In this document: positions 7,713-16,042 of the stretch, piece by piece
Layout: every line of letters begins with the position of its first letter
Numbering within the stretch: the stretch's first letter is position 1
NCBI GenBank assembly: GCA_902800305.1
Contig: CADCDP010000038.1
Coordinates: 1-32,556 of the forward strand
From: an uncultured Bacteroidales bacterium
GTDB lineage: Bacteria; Bacteroidota; Bacteroidia; Bacteroidales; Bacteroidaceae
DNA: 32,556 nucleotides
Direction of reading: 5' to 3'
The notes under the pieces: generated by a model
Seen by the model: only the letters and a program-made list of their open reading frames with translations
The model's database searches: none
Told to the model about the DNA's origin: nothing
Made by a program: the position numbers and the translations under genes

Positions 7713-8989
7713 AACGTTTGCAATCTTACGGTCATGGCATTCTTATGGGCATCGAGCTGTTCAGCGGCAGCCATCAACTCTACAGCATGACCAATGGAAC
7801 GGATGCCCTCCGTGGTTAATTCTTGGAAAGTGATTTTACGGCAGAAGGAATCGAGATTCACACCACTGTATGCTTTGGCATAACCCGATGTGGGCAAAGT
7901 GTGGTTGGTGCCCGAAGCGTAGTCGCCAGCCGACTCACAGGAGTAATGTCCCAAGAAGACACTTCCTGCGTTCACCACCCTATCGGCAAACGATTGGTAA
8001 TCCTCAATAGCAAGAATCAAGTGTTCGGGCGCATACTCGTTAGTCATCTCCAATGCTTCTTCCATATCTCTGACAATGATGAGCTTAGAATACTGCAGAG
8101 ACTTTTCGGCCATCTCTTTACGTGGCAAGAGCGCCAACTGGCAATCCACCTCAACATTCACCTTCGCGGCCATCGCCTCAGAGGTGGTGATGAGAATCAC
8201 CTGAGAATCTGCTCCATGCTCTGCCTGAGACAGCAAGTCGGCTGCCACAAACACGGGATTGGCTGTATCGTCGGCCACCACAGCGACTTCGGAAGGGCCA
8301 GCCGGCATGTCTATCGCCACCTCATGCAAACTCACCTGCTGCTTGGCGGCCATCACAAACTGATTGCCCGGACCGAAAATCTTGCTAACCTTGGGCACAG
8401 ACTCGGTGCCATAAGCCATCGCACCAATGGCCTGAACGCCACCAGCCTTGAAGATGCGGCTAACACCTGCTACCTTGGCTGCCACCAAAATAGCAGGATT
8501 TACCTTGCCTTCGCGGTTAGGAGGAGTGCAAAGCACAATCTCGCGGCAACCAGCAATCTTCGCTGGTGTGGCGAGCATCAGTACCGTGGAAAAAAGAGGA
8601 GCGGTGCCACCTGGAATGTAAAGGCCCACCTTTTCGATGGGTACCGACTTCTGCCAGCACACCACACCAGGAGCTGTTTCGACCTTCTCGCCCACAAACT
8701 TCTGAGAGGCATGAAACTTCTCGATATTAGCATGAGCCAACTTGAGGGCATTCTTTAAGTCGGAAGAGACAAGCGATTCAGCCTCAGCTATTTCAGCTTC
8801 AGAAACAGCCAAGGATTCGAGCCTCACCTTGTCGAACTTCTCTTCGAAAGCTTTCACAGCCGAGTCGCCATACTGCTGCACTTGGTCAAGCACGGTCTGC
8901 ACCGTAGCACGAAGTTCAGAAGCATCGCGATGGGGACGCTCCAACAGGGCTTTCCACTCTGCCTTTTGAGGATATTGAATGATGTTCAT
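7709..8989 (-). CDS. hisD: Histidinol dehydrogenase
   Basis: This zinc- and NAD-dependent enzyme performs the last two oxidations of histidine synthesis. The 426-aa product from Met at 8989 has the family motifs: the [18 protein letters not shown] region, [31 protein letters not shown] with a zinc-ligand His, YAPEHL, and [15 protein letters not shown]. An in-frame ATG 15 bp upstream (9004) is possible. Position 8989 is preferred because the protein then begins MNIIQYP, the usual N-terminus in the group. Gap to hisG is 48 bp. Confidence 0.95.
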   Translation of the reverse strand: MNIIQYPQKAEWKALLERPHRDASELRATVQTVLDQVQQYGDSAVKAFEEKFDKVRLESLAVSEAEIAEAESLVSSDLKNALKLAHANIEKFHASQKFVGEKVETAPGVVCWQKSVPIEKVGLYIPGGTAPLFSTVLMLATPAKIAGCREIVLCTPPNREGKVNPAILVAAKVAGVSRIFKAGGVQAIGAMAYGTESVPKVSKIFGPGNQFVMAAKQQVSLHEVAIDMPAGPSEVAVVADDTANPVFVAADLLSQAEHGADSQVILITTSEAMAAKVNVEVDCQLALLPRKEMAEKSLQYSKLIIVRDMEEALEMTNEYAPEHLILAIEDYQSFADRVVNAGSVFLGHYSCESAGDYASGTNHTLPTSGYAKAYSGVNLDSFCRKITFQELTTEGIRSIGHAVELMAAAEQLDAHKNAMTVRLQTL

Positions 8990-9037
8990 CTTTTCATGTA
9001 CCATTTACCATGTACAAATTGCCATGCGGCTTGTACA

Positions 9038-9889
9038 CTATAAAATCATTTTCTCAATCGGTGTCACCAAAATACCTTCTGCGCCCAGCGACTTCAACTG
9101 ACCGACAATCTCCCAGAAATGCTTTTCGTCGAGCACGGCATGAACAGAACACCATTCCTCGTCAGCCAATGGGATAATGGTCGGACTCTTCAAACCAGGC
9201 AGCACCTTGACGATTTCTGCCAAACGCGCCTTGGGGGCATTCATACGAACATATTTCTTATCTTCGGCTATCAACACGGACTCAATACGGAAAAGCAGGT
9301 CGTCAAGGATGGCTTTCTTCTCGGGACTCAATCCCTTGTTTCCTATCAGCAATGCCTCGCTCTGCATCACCACTTCCACCTCCTTCAGGTTGTTGCTCAC
9401 CAACGTGGAACCAGAGCTGACGATGTCGAAGATGCCATCTGCCAAACCGATGCCCGGAGCTATCTCGACAGAACCCTGAATGAAATGAATCTCTGTGTTT
9501 ACGCCCTTTCCCTCCATAAACTTACGGAGAATGACGGGATAGGAAGTGGCGATTTTCTTTCCGTTGAACCACTCCACGCCAGGATAATCTATCGCCTTGG
9601 GGATGGCAAGAGAGATGCGGCATTTGCTAAATCCCAGACGCTTCACGACATCCGCGTTCTCATTGCGCTCCACAAATTCGTTCTCGCCCACAATGCCGAC
9701 ATCTGCCACTCCATCAGCCACGGTCTGAGGGATGTCGTCGTCGCGGAGGAAGAGCACCTCAAGGGGGAAGTTTGATGACTGAACAAGCAGAGTGCGCTTG
9801 CTGGAACTAATCTTGATGCCCGTCTCCTTCAGAAGATTCATCGTGTCTTCGAAGAGACGGCCTTTTGATTGTACTGCTATACGTAACAT
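9038..9889 (-). CDS. hisG: ATP phosphoribosyltransferase, long form
   Basis: This is the first committed enzyme of histidine synthesis, joining ATP and PRPP. At 283 aa it is the long, self-regulated form. The catalytic domain has RIAVQSKGRL at the N-terminus, VGIVGENE, and the PRPP-binding loop DIVSSGSTLVSNN. A C-terminal ACT-like domain (about 205-283) normally gives histidine feedback inhibition, so no HisZ partner is needed. It lies 39 bp after the GT2 gene with no obvious promoter between, so it may be read from upstream. hisH, hisA, hisF and hisI are not in the window. Confidence 0.95.
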   Translation of the reverse strand: MLRIAVQSKGRLFEDTMNLLKETGIKISSSKRTLLVQSSNFPLEVLFLRDDDIPQTVADGVADVGIVGENEFVERNENADVVKRLGFSKCRISLAIPKAIDYPGVEWFNGKKIATSYPVILRKFMEGKGVNTEIHFIQGSVEIAPGIGLADGIFDIVSSGSTLVSNNLKEVEVVMQSEALLIGNKGLSPEKKAILDDLLFRIESVLIAEDKKYVRMNAPKARLAEIVKVLPGLKSPTIIPLADEEWCSVHAVLDEKHFWEIVGQLKSLGAEGILVTPIEKMIL

Positions 9890-9928
9890 ATATAATAAGG
9901 TGATGGTTTCTAAATGATTAAAAAGAGT

Positions 9929-11098
9929 TTAATTAAGTGCCCCATGGAAAGTCATAATTGAATGATTGGAGGGGATGTATGTTGCTATATAAGGATGCCG
10001 ACGATGGGGGTCGTCGTGTCGGAAGAACTCAAGAATGGAGCTGAAGGGATAACGGCTCGTGTCGAACACGATGTAGTCGTAATCCCTGTAAAGCACATCC
10101 GTACTGGGCATATCCCCCAAGCGAGAATGAAACACATCGTACTTGAACATGTGTTTCTCCGCAATACGCTTCATGTCATCGAGATTCTGTCCGTCGCTCA
10201 CAATGAGGAACTTGAACTGCTCAATCTCCGGTGCATGGCTGGAGAGCGCACGGCTCTTCTGCACCAGATAGGACATGACTCCTTTCAACACAATCGTGAC
10301 GGTGATGAATACCGAGTAGATGCTGCTGTAATGAGAAAAATGTTTCTTGAAAAAAATGGCCATCGCCTTGTGGAAGGCGTTGATATACTTTAGAGAGTCT
10401 TTCTTGGTGCTCTCTCCCTTGTAATGCAGGATATATGTAGGCAAATAATAGTTTTTGTAACCGGCTGCCAACACGCGATAACTCAAATCCACATCTTCTC
10501 CATACATGAAGAAGGTCTCATCCAACAATCCTACTCGGTCAAGTGCCGCCTTGCGAATGAACATGAAGGCACCACTCACGATTTCTATTGGATTGATGGA
10601 TTGTTTATTCAGATACTGCATATAGTATCGCCCGAATACACGACTGCGGGGGAAGAGTGTTCCAAGCCCTGACATCTTGCAAAACGCCACAAAGGGTGTC
10701 GGAATGCCTCGACGGGATTCTGGCGCAAACGAACCATCAACCTTCAACATACCCACACCACACATACCCGCCTGTGGCGATTTGTCCATGAAGTCGATGC
10801 ACTCGCGCAAGGTACTCTCACCGACGAATGTATCCGGATTCAGCAATAACACATACTCGCCTCTCGCCTCCCGTATGGCTTGATTGTTTGCCCGCGAAAA
10901 ACCGACATTGGCATTGTTCTCTATGTAGCGCACCCACGGGAACTTTCCCTTCATGTATGATATTGAATCATCCGTACTGTTATTGTCCACCACAAAAACT
11001 TCTCCACACACACCACATAATGCTTTCTCCACCGAGAGCAAGCATTGTTCCAAATAATAACGGACGTTATAGTTGACTATGATTACCGAGAGTTTCAA
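9929..11098 (-). CDS. Glycosyltransferase family 2 (rhamnosyltransferase-like)
   Basis: This GT-A fold transferase uses a nucleotide-sugar donor, probably for cell-surface glycan assembly. Visible motifs are LSVIIVNYNV at the N-terminus, VFVVDNNSTDDS, ANVGFSRANNQAI, the metal-binding LLLNPDT, and MYGEDVDLSYR with the catalytic-region ED. A hydrophobic stretch follows near YSVFITVTIVLKGVMSYL, so the protein is probably membrane associated. The C-terminal 90 residues form an extra soluble domain I do not recognise. There is no ATG before the conserved domain. The best start is TTG at 11098, giving (M)KLSVIIVNYN; another TTG lies at 11116. The gene sits between a membrane protein and hisG. Confidence 0.88.
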   Translation of the reverse strand: MKLSVIIVNYNVRYYLEQCLLSVEKALCGVCGEVFVVDNNSTDDSISYMKGKFPWVRYIENNANVGFSRANNQAIREARGEYVLLLNPDTFVGESTLRECIDFMDKSPQAGMCGVGMLKVDGSFAPESRRGIPTPFVAFCKMSGLGTLFPRSRVFGRYYMQYLNKQSINPIEIVSGAFMFIRKAALDRVGLLDETFFMYGEDVDLSYRVLAAGYKNYYLPTYILHYKGESTKKDSLKYINAFHKAMAIFFKKHFSHYSSIYSVFITVTIVLKGVMSYLVQKSRALSSHAPEIEQFKFLIVSDGQNLDDMKRIAEKHMFKYDVFHSRLGDMPSTDVLYRDYDYIVFDTSRYPFSSILEFFRHDDPHRRHPYIATYIPSNHSIMTFHGALN

Positions 11099-11164
11099 TG
11101 TCTTATCAAAATACAATTGTTAAGAGGCTTACACCACTGTTCTTTTTACTCTTCTTCCTACAAC

Positions 11165-11617
11165 CTAATCGTTGTCGTGCGTCGTCAGATAGGTTTCTAT
11201 TTTCTCCTTTGACGGCCAACAATAGATAGTTACACACAACGCAATAAGCGCACAAAGTGCAGCACTCGTACTTGTCGCAATGTAATAGACCACAATGCCA
11301 AACACCGCTGTAATGCACAAGATGCCCATTCTCACCACACTCCACACATGATAAGCCGTCAGAGCCTCATCATTGTTCATGCGACGCAAACCTTTGGTTG
11401 TATTCAGCGTGAAAAGCCTAATGGCAACAGGAATACAGATAATGGTTAGCACAACCACCGCCATGTTCAGCACAAACTCATGCTGAGAGTGAGGCTCCAC
11501 CCAGCCATTGGGAATAACATTCAACTCGCCCAAGCACACGGCCAAAACTGTAATCACCCATACTGCCACAACTTCTATCCGTAACGCTTTAAGCAGTTTT
11601 TGTATATACTTTTCCAT
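11165..11617 (-). CDS. Hypothetical four-helix integral membrane protein
   Basis: This 150-aa protein starts at the ATG MEKYIQKLLK. The frame is open 13 codons further upstream, but only a TTG could start there. It has four hydrophobic segments: around VVAVWVITVLAVCLG, FVLNMAVVVLTIICIPVAI, the VVRMGILCITAVFGIVVYYI stretch, and TSAALCALIALCVTIYC. It ends in a charged tail. I do not recognise a family beyond a Bacteroidetes membrane protein. It lies between recR (52-bp gap) and the glycosyltransferase, so it is probably co-transcribed with both. Confidence 0.75.
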   Translation of the reverse strand: MEKYIQKLLKALRIEVVAVWVITVLAVCLGELNVIPNGWVEPHSQHEFVLNMAVVVLTIICIPVAIRLFTLNTTKGLRRMNNDEALTAYHVWSVVRMGILCITAVFGIVVYYIATSTSAALCALIALCVTIYCWPSKEKIETYLTTHDND

Positions 11618-11669
11618 TCTTATGACTACTATCGAATTAAAACTTTCTAAAAACAAATAAGAGCACTTT

Positions 11670-12287
11670 TTACCTACCTGTGAAAGGCACTCTGTTCACC
11701 AACGAGCGTCCTAATGTCACTTCATCAGTATATTGCAGCTCATCGTTGATGCTCATGCCCCTCGCCAAAACGGTCAACTTCACTTCCGGATGCGCCGTCA
11801 GTCTCCTATATATATAAAAATTGGTGGCATCTCCCTCCATGGTGGAACTTAATGCCAAAATGATTTCTTCCACATCGCCTTGCTCCACTCGCTCCATTAA
11901 ACTGTCTATCTCCAACTGGCTCGGCCCCACCCCATCCATCGGGGAAATGACGCCACCCAACACATGGTACAATCCCCGATATTGCTGGGTCTGCTCAATC
12001 GCCATCACGTCCTGCACATTCTCCACCACACAGATAGTCGCAGCATCACGGCTCGGATTGGAACAAATCTGACATACATCGTCATCGCTGATGTTATGGC
12101 AGACATGACAATAGTGTACGTCATGGCAAAGCGTCGAAACAGCATCCGTAAAAGCTTCTACCTTACCGACATCCAATCGCAGCATGTGCAACACAAGCCG
12201 CATCGCTGTCTTGCGCCCAATACCAGGCAATTTGGCAAACTCATCCACGGCACGCTCAAGCAGTGCCGACGAATACTGTTGATTCAT
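11670..12287 (-). CDS. recR: Recombination protein RecR
   Basis: RecR acts with RecF and RecO to load RecA at single-strand gaps. This 205-aa protein has the N-terminal helix-hairpin-helix ([17 protein letters not shown]), a four-cysteine zinc finger ([16 protein letters not shown]), and a Toprim domain ([14 protein letters not shown]). The conserved [12 protein letters not shown] segment and the C-terminal VNRVPFTGR complete it. The ATG at 12287 is chosen because a -7 box at 12324-12317 places the transcript start near 12310, leaving a leader of about 23 nt. It heads the long minus-strand block leading to the his genes. Confidence 0.95.
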   Translation of the reverse strand: MNQQYSSALLERAVDEFAKLPGIGRKTAMRLVLHMLRLDVGKVEAFTDAVSTLCHDVHYCHVCHNISDDDVCQICSNPSRDAATICVVENVQDVMAIEQTQQYRGLYHVLGGVISPMDGVGPSQLEIDSLMERVEQGDVEEIILALSSTMEGDATNFYIYRRLTAHPEVKLTVLARGMSINDELQYTDEVTLGRSLVNRVPFTGR

Positions 12288-12316
12288 TTCTCTGTCAATT
12301 TTACACAAATCGAGTG

Positions 12317-12324
12317 CAAAGTTA
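12317..12324 (-). promoter_or_regulatory. -7 box upstream of recR
   Basis: The minus strand reads TAACTTTG, a perfect TAnnTTTG box. No TTTG lies at the usual -33 distance; that position falls in the purine-rich repeat. It may drive the whole recR-to-his block. Confidence 0.5.
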
Positions 12325-12330
12325 CGGAAA

Positions 12331-12492
12331 TAAAGTGAAAAGTGAAGAGGGAAAAGTGAAAAAGTGAAAAATAAGTGAAAAGTGAAGAGGGAAAAATGAA
12401 AAAGTGAAAAATTTGCTACTGCATTTGTACGTCACCTATTGACGACTGCTGCGGTAATAAATTTTTCACTTTTCACTTTTACCTTTTCATTT
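12331..12492. repeat. 40-bp direct repeat plus inverted copy, purine-rich
   Basis: Two copies of a 40-bp GTGAAAA-type sequence (about 12331-12371 and 12372-12411) are almost identical, with the shared core GTGAAAAGTGAAGAGGGAAA starting at 12335 and 12375. An inverted version follows at 12459-12492. AGTGAAAAATTT (12403-12414) and AAATTTTTCACT (12459-12470) pair as a stem around a 44-nt loop. The element lies between the recR promoter and the end of the YtxH operon and may act as a terminator for the latter. It looks like a low-complexity element of the type seen repeatedly in Prevotella intergenic DNA. Confidence 0.7.
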
Positions 12493-12493
12493 A

Positions 12494-12736
12494 TCAGCGC
12501 AACTTCGAAACGAAGCTATACGCTTTTCTCAGTGTCAAAAAAACTTTGTAAGCCGTTATTGCATAGCCCACATAGTTCATGTATTTGTTGGACGAATTTC
12601 GAAACAGGCTGTTAGCTGGCGGCATATAATTCTCCGCCAAATCAGTCTTCAGCCTACGGGTGCTTTGCTCTATTTGCCGCTTAGCTTTCTGCTTTTCGAG
12701 ACGTATAGCCTCCAGCGAGGTGTACTTTGTAGTCAT
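12494..12736 (-). CDS. Hypothetical 80-aa protein of the YtxH/holin operon
   Basis: This small basic protein has a Lys/Arg/Gln-rich helical N-terminus (about 1-35) and a moderately hydrophobic C-terminal segment (NYVGYAITAYKVFLTLRKAYSFV). Its ATG overlaps the stop of the holin-like gene by 4 bp, so it is coupled to it and probably works with it at the membrane. I do not recognise a named family. Confidence 0.75.
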   Translation of the reverse strand: MTTKYTSLEAIRLEKQKAKRQIEQSTRRLKTDLAENYMPPANSLFRNSSNKYMNYVGYAITAYKVFLTLRKAYSFVSKLR

Positions 12737-13185
12737 CGTCCACCTCCTTCCTCGTCATAATCCAGTTCTTTAGCCAGACTTTCAGCCAATCGGCGGAGTT
12801 CTTCATCTCGTTGCTTTCGGCTTTGCCTTGTTGCCATCTGTTCCGTCAGCGTAGGCCCCTCCAACAGTTGTTCGCTAAAAAGCTTCACCAATGGAGATTC
12901 AATCAACCTCTTCCTAAACAGGAAGAAGATCAAGATGATGAACACCAAAACACCACCAACGATGTAATAGCTGACCATCTCACTGCCAGTCAGCATGGTG
13001 ATGGACTTGACCAATCCCGTGCTTAGAAAAAAGATGGCACTAGTGGCCAAAGCAAAAGTGACAGCAGCCAACACCACGTAGGTGGTCACTACTGTCAAAT
13101 GCTCTGTGGCCTCAAGACGCAGGTAGCGCTCAAGCCGATAGGCAAGGCCCTTCAAGTCATCACCAACCTTGCCCGACGCACTCAT
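12733..13185 (-). CDS. Holin-like membrane protein (phage_holin_3_6 family)
   Basis: This 150-aa protein has an amphipathic N-terminus (GDDLKGLAYRLERYLRLEATEHL), two adjacent transmembrane helices (about 30-60 and 70-90), and a charged cytoplasmic tail. This is the layout of the holin-superfamily III / YqjE-type (PF07332) proteins that bacteria encode chromosomally beside YtxH. There are no phage genes nearby, so it is not a prophage remnant. It overlaps both neighbours by 4 bp. Confidence 0.75.
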   Translation of the reverse strand: MSASGKVGDDLKGLAYRLERYLRLEATEHLTVVTTYVVLAAVTFALATSAIFFLSTGLVKSITMLTGSEMVSYYIVGGVLVFIILIFFLFRKRLIESPLVKLFSEQLLEGPTLTEQMATRQSRKQRDEELRRLAESLAKELDYDEEGGGR

Positions 13186-13424
13186 TCTGTATCAAAATCT
13201 TCGGCAGGATCAGCCTCCTTCTTCTTGCCGATATTCTTGATTTCGTCCACTAACTTGTCGAAGCTGTACTTGTCAAGCTTCACACCACGCTTCTCAAGAG
13301 CTTCCTTGATTTTAGCTCTTTGATCTTCACCTTTCTCAGGAGCAAAAAGCAGACCTACTGCTGCTCCAGCAATAGCGCCACCTACAAAAGCGGCCACCAA
13401 TGCAATACCATCACCTTTTGTCAT
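13182..13424 (-). CDS. YtxH domain-containing protein
   Basis: This 80-aa protein has an N-terminal glycine/alanine-rich hydrophobic segment (ALVAAFVGGAIAGAAVGLLFAPEKG, about 8-32), typical of YtxH (PF12732), then a charged helical region. YtxH proteins are membrane-associated and in several bacteria belong to general or envelope stress responses. It is the first gene of a three-gene operon in which all genes overlap by 4 bp, and it has a good promoter upstream. Confidence 0.85.
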   Translation of the reverse strand: MTKGDGIALVAAFVGGAIAGAAVGLLFAPEKGEDQRAKIKEALEKRGVKLDKYSFDKLVDEIKNIGKKKEADPAEDFDTE

Positions 13425-13488
13425 AGTTTTGTTTAGTTTTAAAGTTTATAATTGGGTTAATACAAAATGTTTTCTGCGAATTTTGTGC

Positions 13489-13519
13489 CAAATATACGAC
13501 TTTTTGCAATAAAAACAAC
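13489..13519 (-). promoter_or_regulatory. Promoter of the YtxH operon
   Basis: On the minus strand GTTG (13519-13516) is followed after 19 bp by TATATTTG (13496-13489). The predicted leader is about 57 nt. It is divergent from the SPOR lipoprotein promoter 40 bp away. Confidence 0.6.
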
Positions 13520-13558
13520 ACTTTTTCGCGGATTTAACGTTTTTTTGCACTATTCTCC

Positions 13559-13589
13559 TTTGTAGAATGGCAAATAAAACTTAACTTTG
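13559..13589 (+). promoter_or_regulatory. Promoter of the SPOR lipoprotein gene
   Basis: TTTG (13559-13562), exactly 19 bp, then TAACTTTG (13582-13589): a full consensus Bacteroidetes promoter. The start is expected near 13596, giving a leader of about 53 nt. Confidence 0.75.
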
Positions 13590-13648
13590 TAGTGCCTCTT
13601 TTTGAAAAAGTATATTATTCAATCATTTAATCAAACACTAAAATTACT

Positions 13649-14131
13649 ATGATGAAAAAATCTCTAATGATGAGCCTTGTACTCATTGCGGCTCTTGTAT
13701 TTGTATCGTGCAAGTCACAGGAAAGCAGTTACAAAAAGGCATACGAAAAGGCCAAGGCTCAAGAAATGGCAAGGACAGCTACAGCTGACCAAGTGGACAC
13801 CGCTCCTGTTGCAGTTACTCCTGTGGTAACCACTCCTGCCGTCGAGCCAAATACGGCTAACGACCGTCAGGAACGTCTCACCGTGATGAACGGAGGAACA
13901 CTCAAAGCTTTCAACGTTGTATGTGGCTCGTTCCAGAATGTGAACAACGCCAACAACCTGCGCAACACGCTCGTGGCAAAAGGCTACTCTGCACAAGTGG
14001 CCCAGAACCCAGAAACTGGTATGTACCGTGTAGTGGCCTCATCTTTCGACAACCGTGCATCAGCCATCAGTTCACGCGACCAGCTCCGCAGCACTTATCC
14101 AGACGCATGGATTCTCTACAGAACATATTAA
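13649..14131 (+). CDS. SPOR domain lipoprotein
   Basis: This 160-aa protein starts with a lipoprotein signal peptide (lipobox FVSC, Cys21). A Lys/Ala-rich helix and a Thr/Val/Pro-rich linker (about 50-75) follow, then a C-terminal SPOR domain (about 84-155: AFNVVCGSFQNVNNANNLRN ... YRVVASSFDNRASAISSRDQLR). SPOR domains bind denuded glycan strands of peptidoglycan, often at division sites. It is monocistronic, with a strong promoter before it and a strong hairpin terminator after it. It probably tethers the envelope to the cell wall. Confidence 0.88.
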   Translation: MMKKSLMMSLVLIAALVFVSCKSQESSYKKAYEKAKAQEMARTATADQVDTAPVAVTPVVTTPAVEPNTANDRQERLTVMNGGTLKAFNVVCGSFQNVNNANNLRNTLVAKGYSAQVAQNPETGMYRVVASSFDNRASAISSRDQLRSTYPDAWILYRTY

Positions 14132-14165
14132 ATAATAACTGTGCGCTTCAAGGAAGCATTCCCAG

Positions 14166-14204
14166 AAAGTGGCAATTGGTTTTACAGCCAGTTGCCACTT
14201 TTTT
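14166..14204 (+). terminator. Intrinsic terminator of the SPOR gene
   Basis: Arms 14166-14179 and 14188-14201 form a 14-bp stem with one G-T wobble around an 8-nt loop, followed by six T (14199-14204). This is the best intrinsic terminator in the window. It overlaps the probable start region of the DUF4492 gene. Confidence 0.85.
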
Positions 14205-14409
14205 CCATCGAACATTTCTGCTCTATTATGAAGGGTTCCGCAATATGAAGTTGGGGCGAACATTATGGGTCATCATCCTCATCAAGCTATTTATCATCTT
14301 CGCCATTCTGAAAGTGTTCTTCTTTCCCAATTTTCTCAAGCAACACTCTCCCCAAGGAAAAGAGGCCGAATATGTGGCAACCGAGTTGATAGAGCGTCAA
14401 GCCCCTTGA
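14176..14409 (+). CDS. DUF4492 small membrane protein, uncertain start
   Basis: DUF4492 is a short Bacteroidetes protein usually encoded just before cydA. Here LYYEGFRNMKLGRTLWVIILIKLFIIFAILKVFFFP matches it (read in two parts: YYEGFR box, then one transmembrane helix), ending in a charged tail. The first nearby ATG (14245) lies after the YYEGFR box, so it cannot be the full start. A TTG at 14176 gives 77 aa, the usual family length, but sits inside the terminator stem. An ATG at 14107 would overlap the SPOR gene. Its role is unknown; assembly or stability of the cytochrome bd oxidase is inferred from its position. Confidence 0.65.
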   Translation: MVLQPVATFFHRTFLLYYEGFRNMKLGRTLWVIILIKLFIIFAILKVFFFPNFLKQHSPQGKEAEYVATELIERQAP

Positions 14410-14463
14410 CAGACAACAAGCGACGAAGGCTTTAACAACCATAACCTTAAAAAACAAACCTGT

Positions 14464-16026
14464 ATGACAAACATTCTGCTGAACATCAATGCCGAAACCA
14501 TTGATTGGTCGAGAGCACAATTCGCTCTCACGGCTATTTACCACTGGCTTTTTGTGCCGCTTACCCTCGGACTTGCCGTCATCATGGGCATTGCCGAGAC
14601 GTGCTACTACCGCACGAAAAGCGACTTCTGGCGCACCACCGCCCAATTCTGGCAACGTCTCTTCGGAGTCAACTTTGCCATGGGAGTCGCCACAGGCATC
14701 ATTCTCGAGTTTGAGTTTGGCACCAACTGGAGCAACTACTCATGGTTCGTGGGCGACATCTTCGGAGCACCCCTGGCCATCGAAGGCATCGTAGCTTTCT
14801 TCATGGAGAGCACTTTCGTAGCCGTCATGTATTTCGGATGGAAGAAGGTGTCACCAGGTTTCCACTTGGCCAGCACATGGCTCACAGGACTCGGAGCCAC
14901 CATTTCGGCATGGTGGATTCTGGTGGCCAACGCCTGGATGCAGTACCCTGTCGGCTGTGCATTCAACCCCGACACCATGCGCAACGAAATGGTGTCATTC
15001 CTCGACGTAGCTCTCTCGCCTTTCGCCATCGACAAATTCTGCCACACGGTCATTTCAGCATGGATTATCGGAGCCATCTTCGTCGTGGCAGTCAGCGGTT
15101 GGTATCTCTTAAAAAAACGGGAGACACACCTCGCCACCGAAAGCATCAAGATAGGAGCTATCGTAGGACTTGTGGCCTCTATCGGAGCAGCAGCCACAGG
15201 GCATAAGTCAGCCCAAAGTGTTGGAGAAGTACAACCCATGAAACTGGCAGCTATGGAGGCACTCTACAACGGAGGCAACGACCAAGGACTGACCGCCGTG
15301 GCGTGGGTGAATCCTTTCGTACAGCCCGACTACGAAAACGACGGTGAAGCACCACTAAGAATCGCTATGCCCTACGCCCTCTCGTTCATGGCCACCAACG
15401 ACATTCACGGCTATGTGCCTGGTGTGAACGACCTTCTCAACGGTTACACCCGTCCCGATGGCACCACAGAACCTTCTGTTGACGAGAAAATCCAACGAGG
15501 AAAGGCAGCCATCGTCGCCTTGGCTGACTATCGCACTGCCCAAAAAGAGGGTGACCTAACCAAAGCTGAAGCCGCCATGACTCTCCTGCAAGAAAACATG
15601 CCCTATTTCGGCTATGGCTACATCCACGACAAGAGCGAATTGGTTCCATTCATTCCTATCAACTTCTGGGCTTTCCGCATCATGGTCGGTTTAGGATGCC
15701 TCTTCATCCTTTTCTTCGCACTCGTCCTCTTCTTAGTCTATAAAAAGAGCCTCACCACCCTGCCCCATTGGGCATACTGGGTAGCGGTCATCATGGTGCC
15801 ATTGGCCTACATCGCATCCGAAAGCGGATGGATTGTGGCAGAGATGGGACGCCAGCCATGGACAATCCAAGATATGCTGCCCACATGGGTGGCTGTGAGC
15901 GACCTCCATTCGTCGAGCGTCATCACCACCTTCTTCATCTTCCTCGTGCTCTTCACCACCATGTTGGCCGTGGAAATCAACATCTTGCTGAAACAAATCA
16001 AGAAAGGACCAGAATACACACATTAA
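14464..16026 (+). CDS. cydA: Cytochrome bd ubiquinol oxidase subunit I
   Basis: CydA carries the haems b558, b595 and d and oxidises quinol while reducing oxygen to water. This 520-aa polytopic protein has the haem-ligand histidine in LTAIYHWLFVPLTLG (His27) and a second in DKFCHTVISAW (His194). It also has the EFEFGTNW segment, and the signature GWIVAEMGRQPW in the C-terminal half. The Q-loop region between about 250 and 400 contains a hydrophilic insertion rich in Asp/Lys. It is followed 16 bp later by cydB. The enzyme lets a mainly anaerobic cell respire or detoxify trace oxygen. Confidence 0.96.
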   Translation: MTNILLNINAETIDWSRAQFALTAIYHWLFVPLTLGLAVIMGIAETCYYRTKSDFWRTTAQFWQRLFGVNFAMGVATGIILEFEFGTNWSNYSWFVGDIFGAPLAIEGIVAFFMESTFVAVMYFGWKKVSPGFHLASTWLTGLGATISAWWILVANAWMQYPVGCAFNPDTMRNEMVSFLDVALSPFAIDKFCHTVISAWIIGAIFVVAVSGWYLLKKRETHLATESIKIGAIVGLVASIGAAATGHKSAQSVGEVQPMKLAAMEALYNGGNDQGLTAVAWVNPFVQPDYENDGEAPLRIAMPYALSFMATNDIHGYVPGVNDLLNGYTRPDGTTEPSVDEKIQRGKAAIVALADYRTAQKEGDLTKAEAAMTLLQENMPYFGYGYIHDKSELVPFIPINFWAFRIMVGLGCLFILFFALVLFLVYKKSLTTLPHWAYWVAVIMVPLAYIASESGWIVAEMGRQPWTIQDMLPTWVAVSDLHSSSVITTFFIFLVLFTTMLAVEINILLKQIKKGPEYTH

Positions 16027-16042
16027 ATAAAAAGATACGATT

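Noticed and set aside
7823..8758. 311-codon plus-strand frame opposite hisD
   Set aside because: It mirrors the conserved hisD coding region and is His/Arg/Leu-rich, as expected of an antisense shadow.
12733..13185. Prophage, because of the holin-like protein
   Set aside because: No other phage gene is present, and this protein belongs to a chromosomal family that accompanies YtxH.
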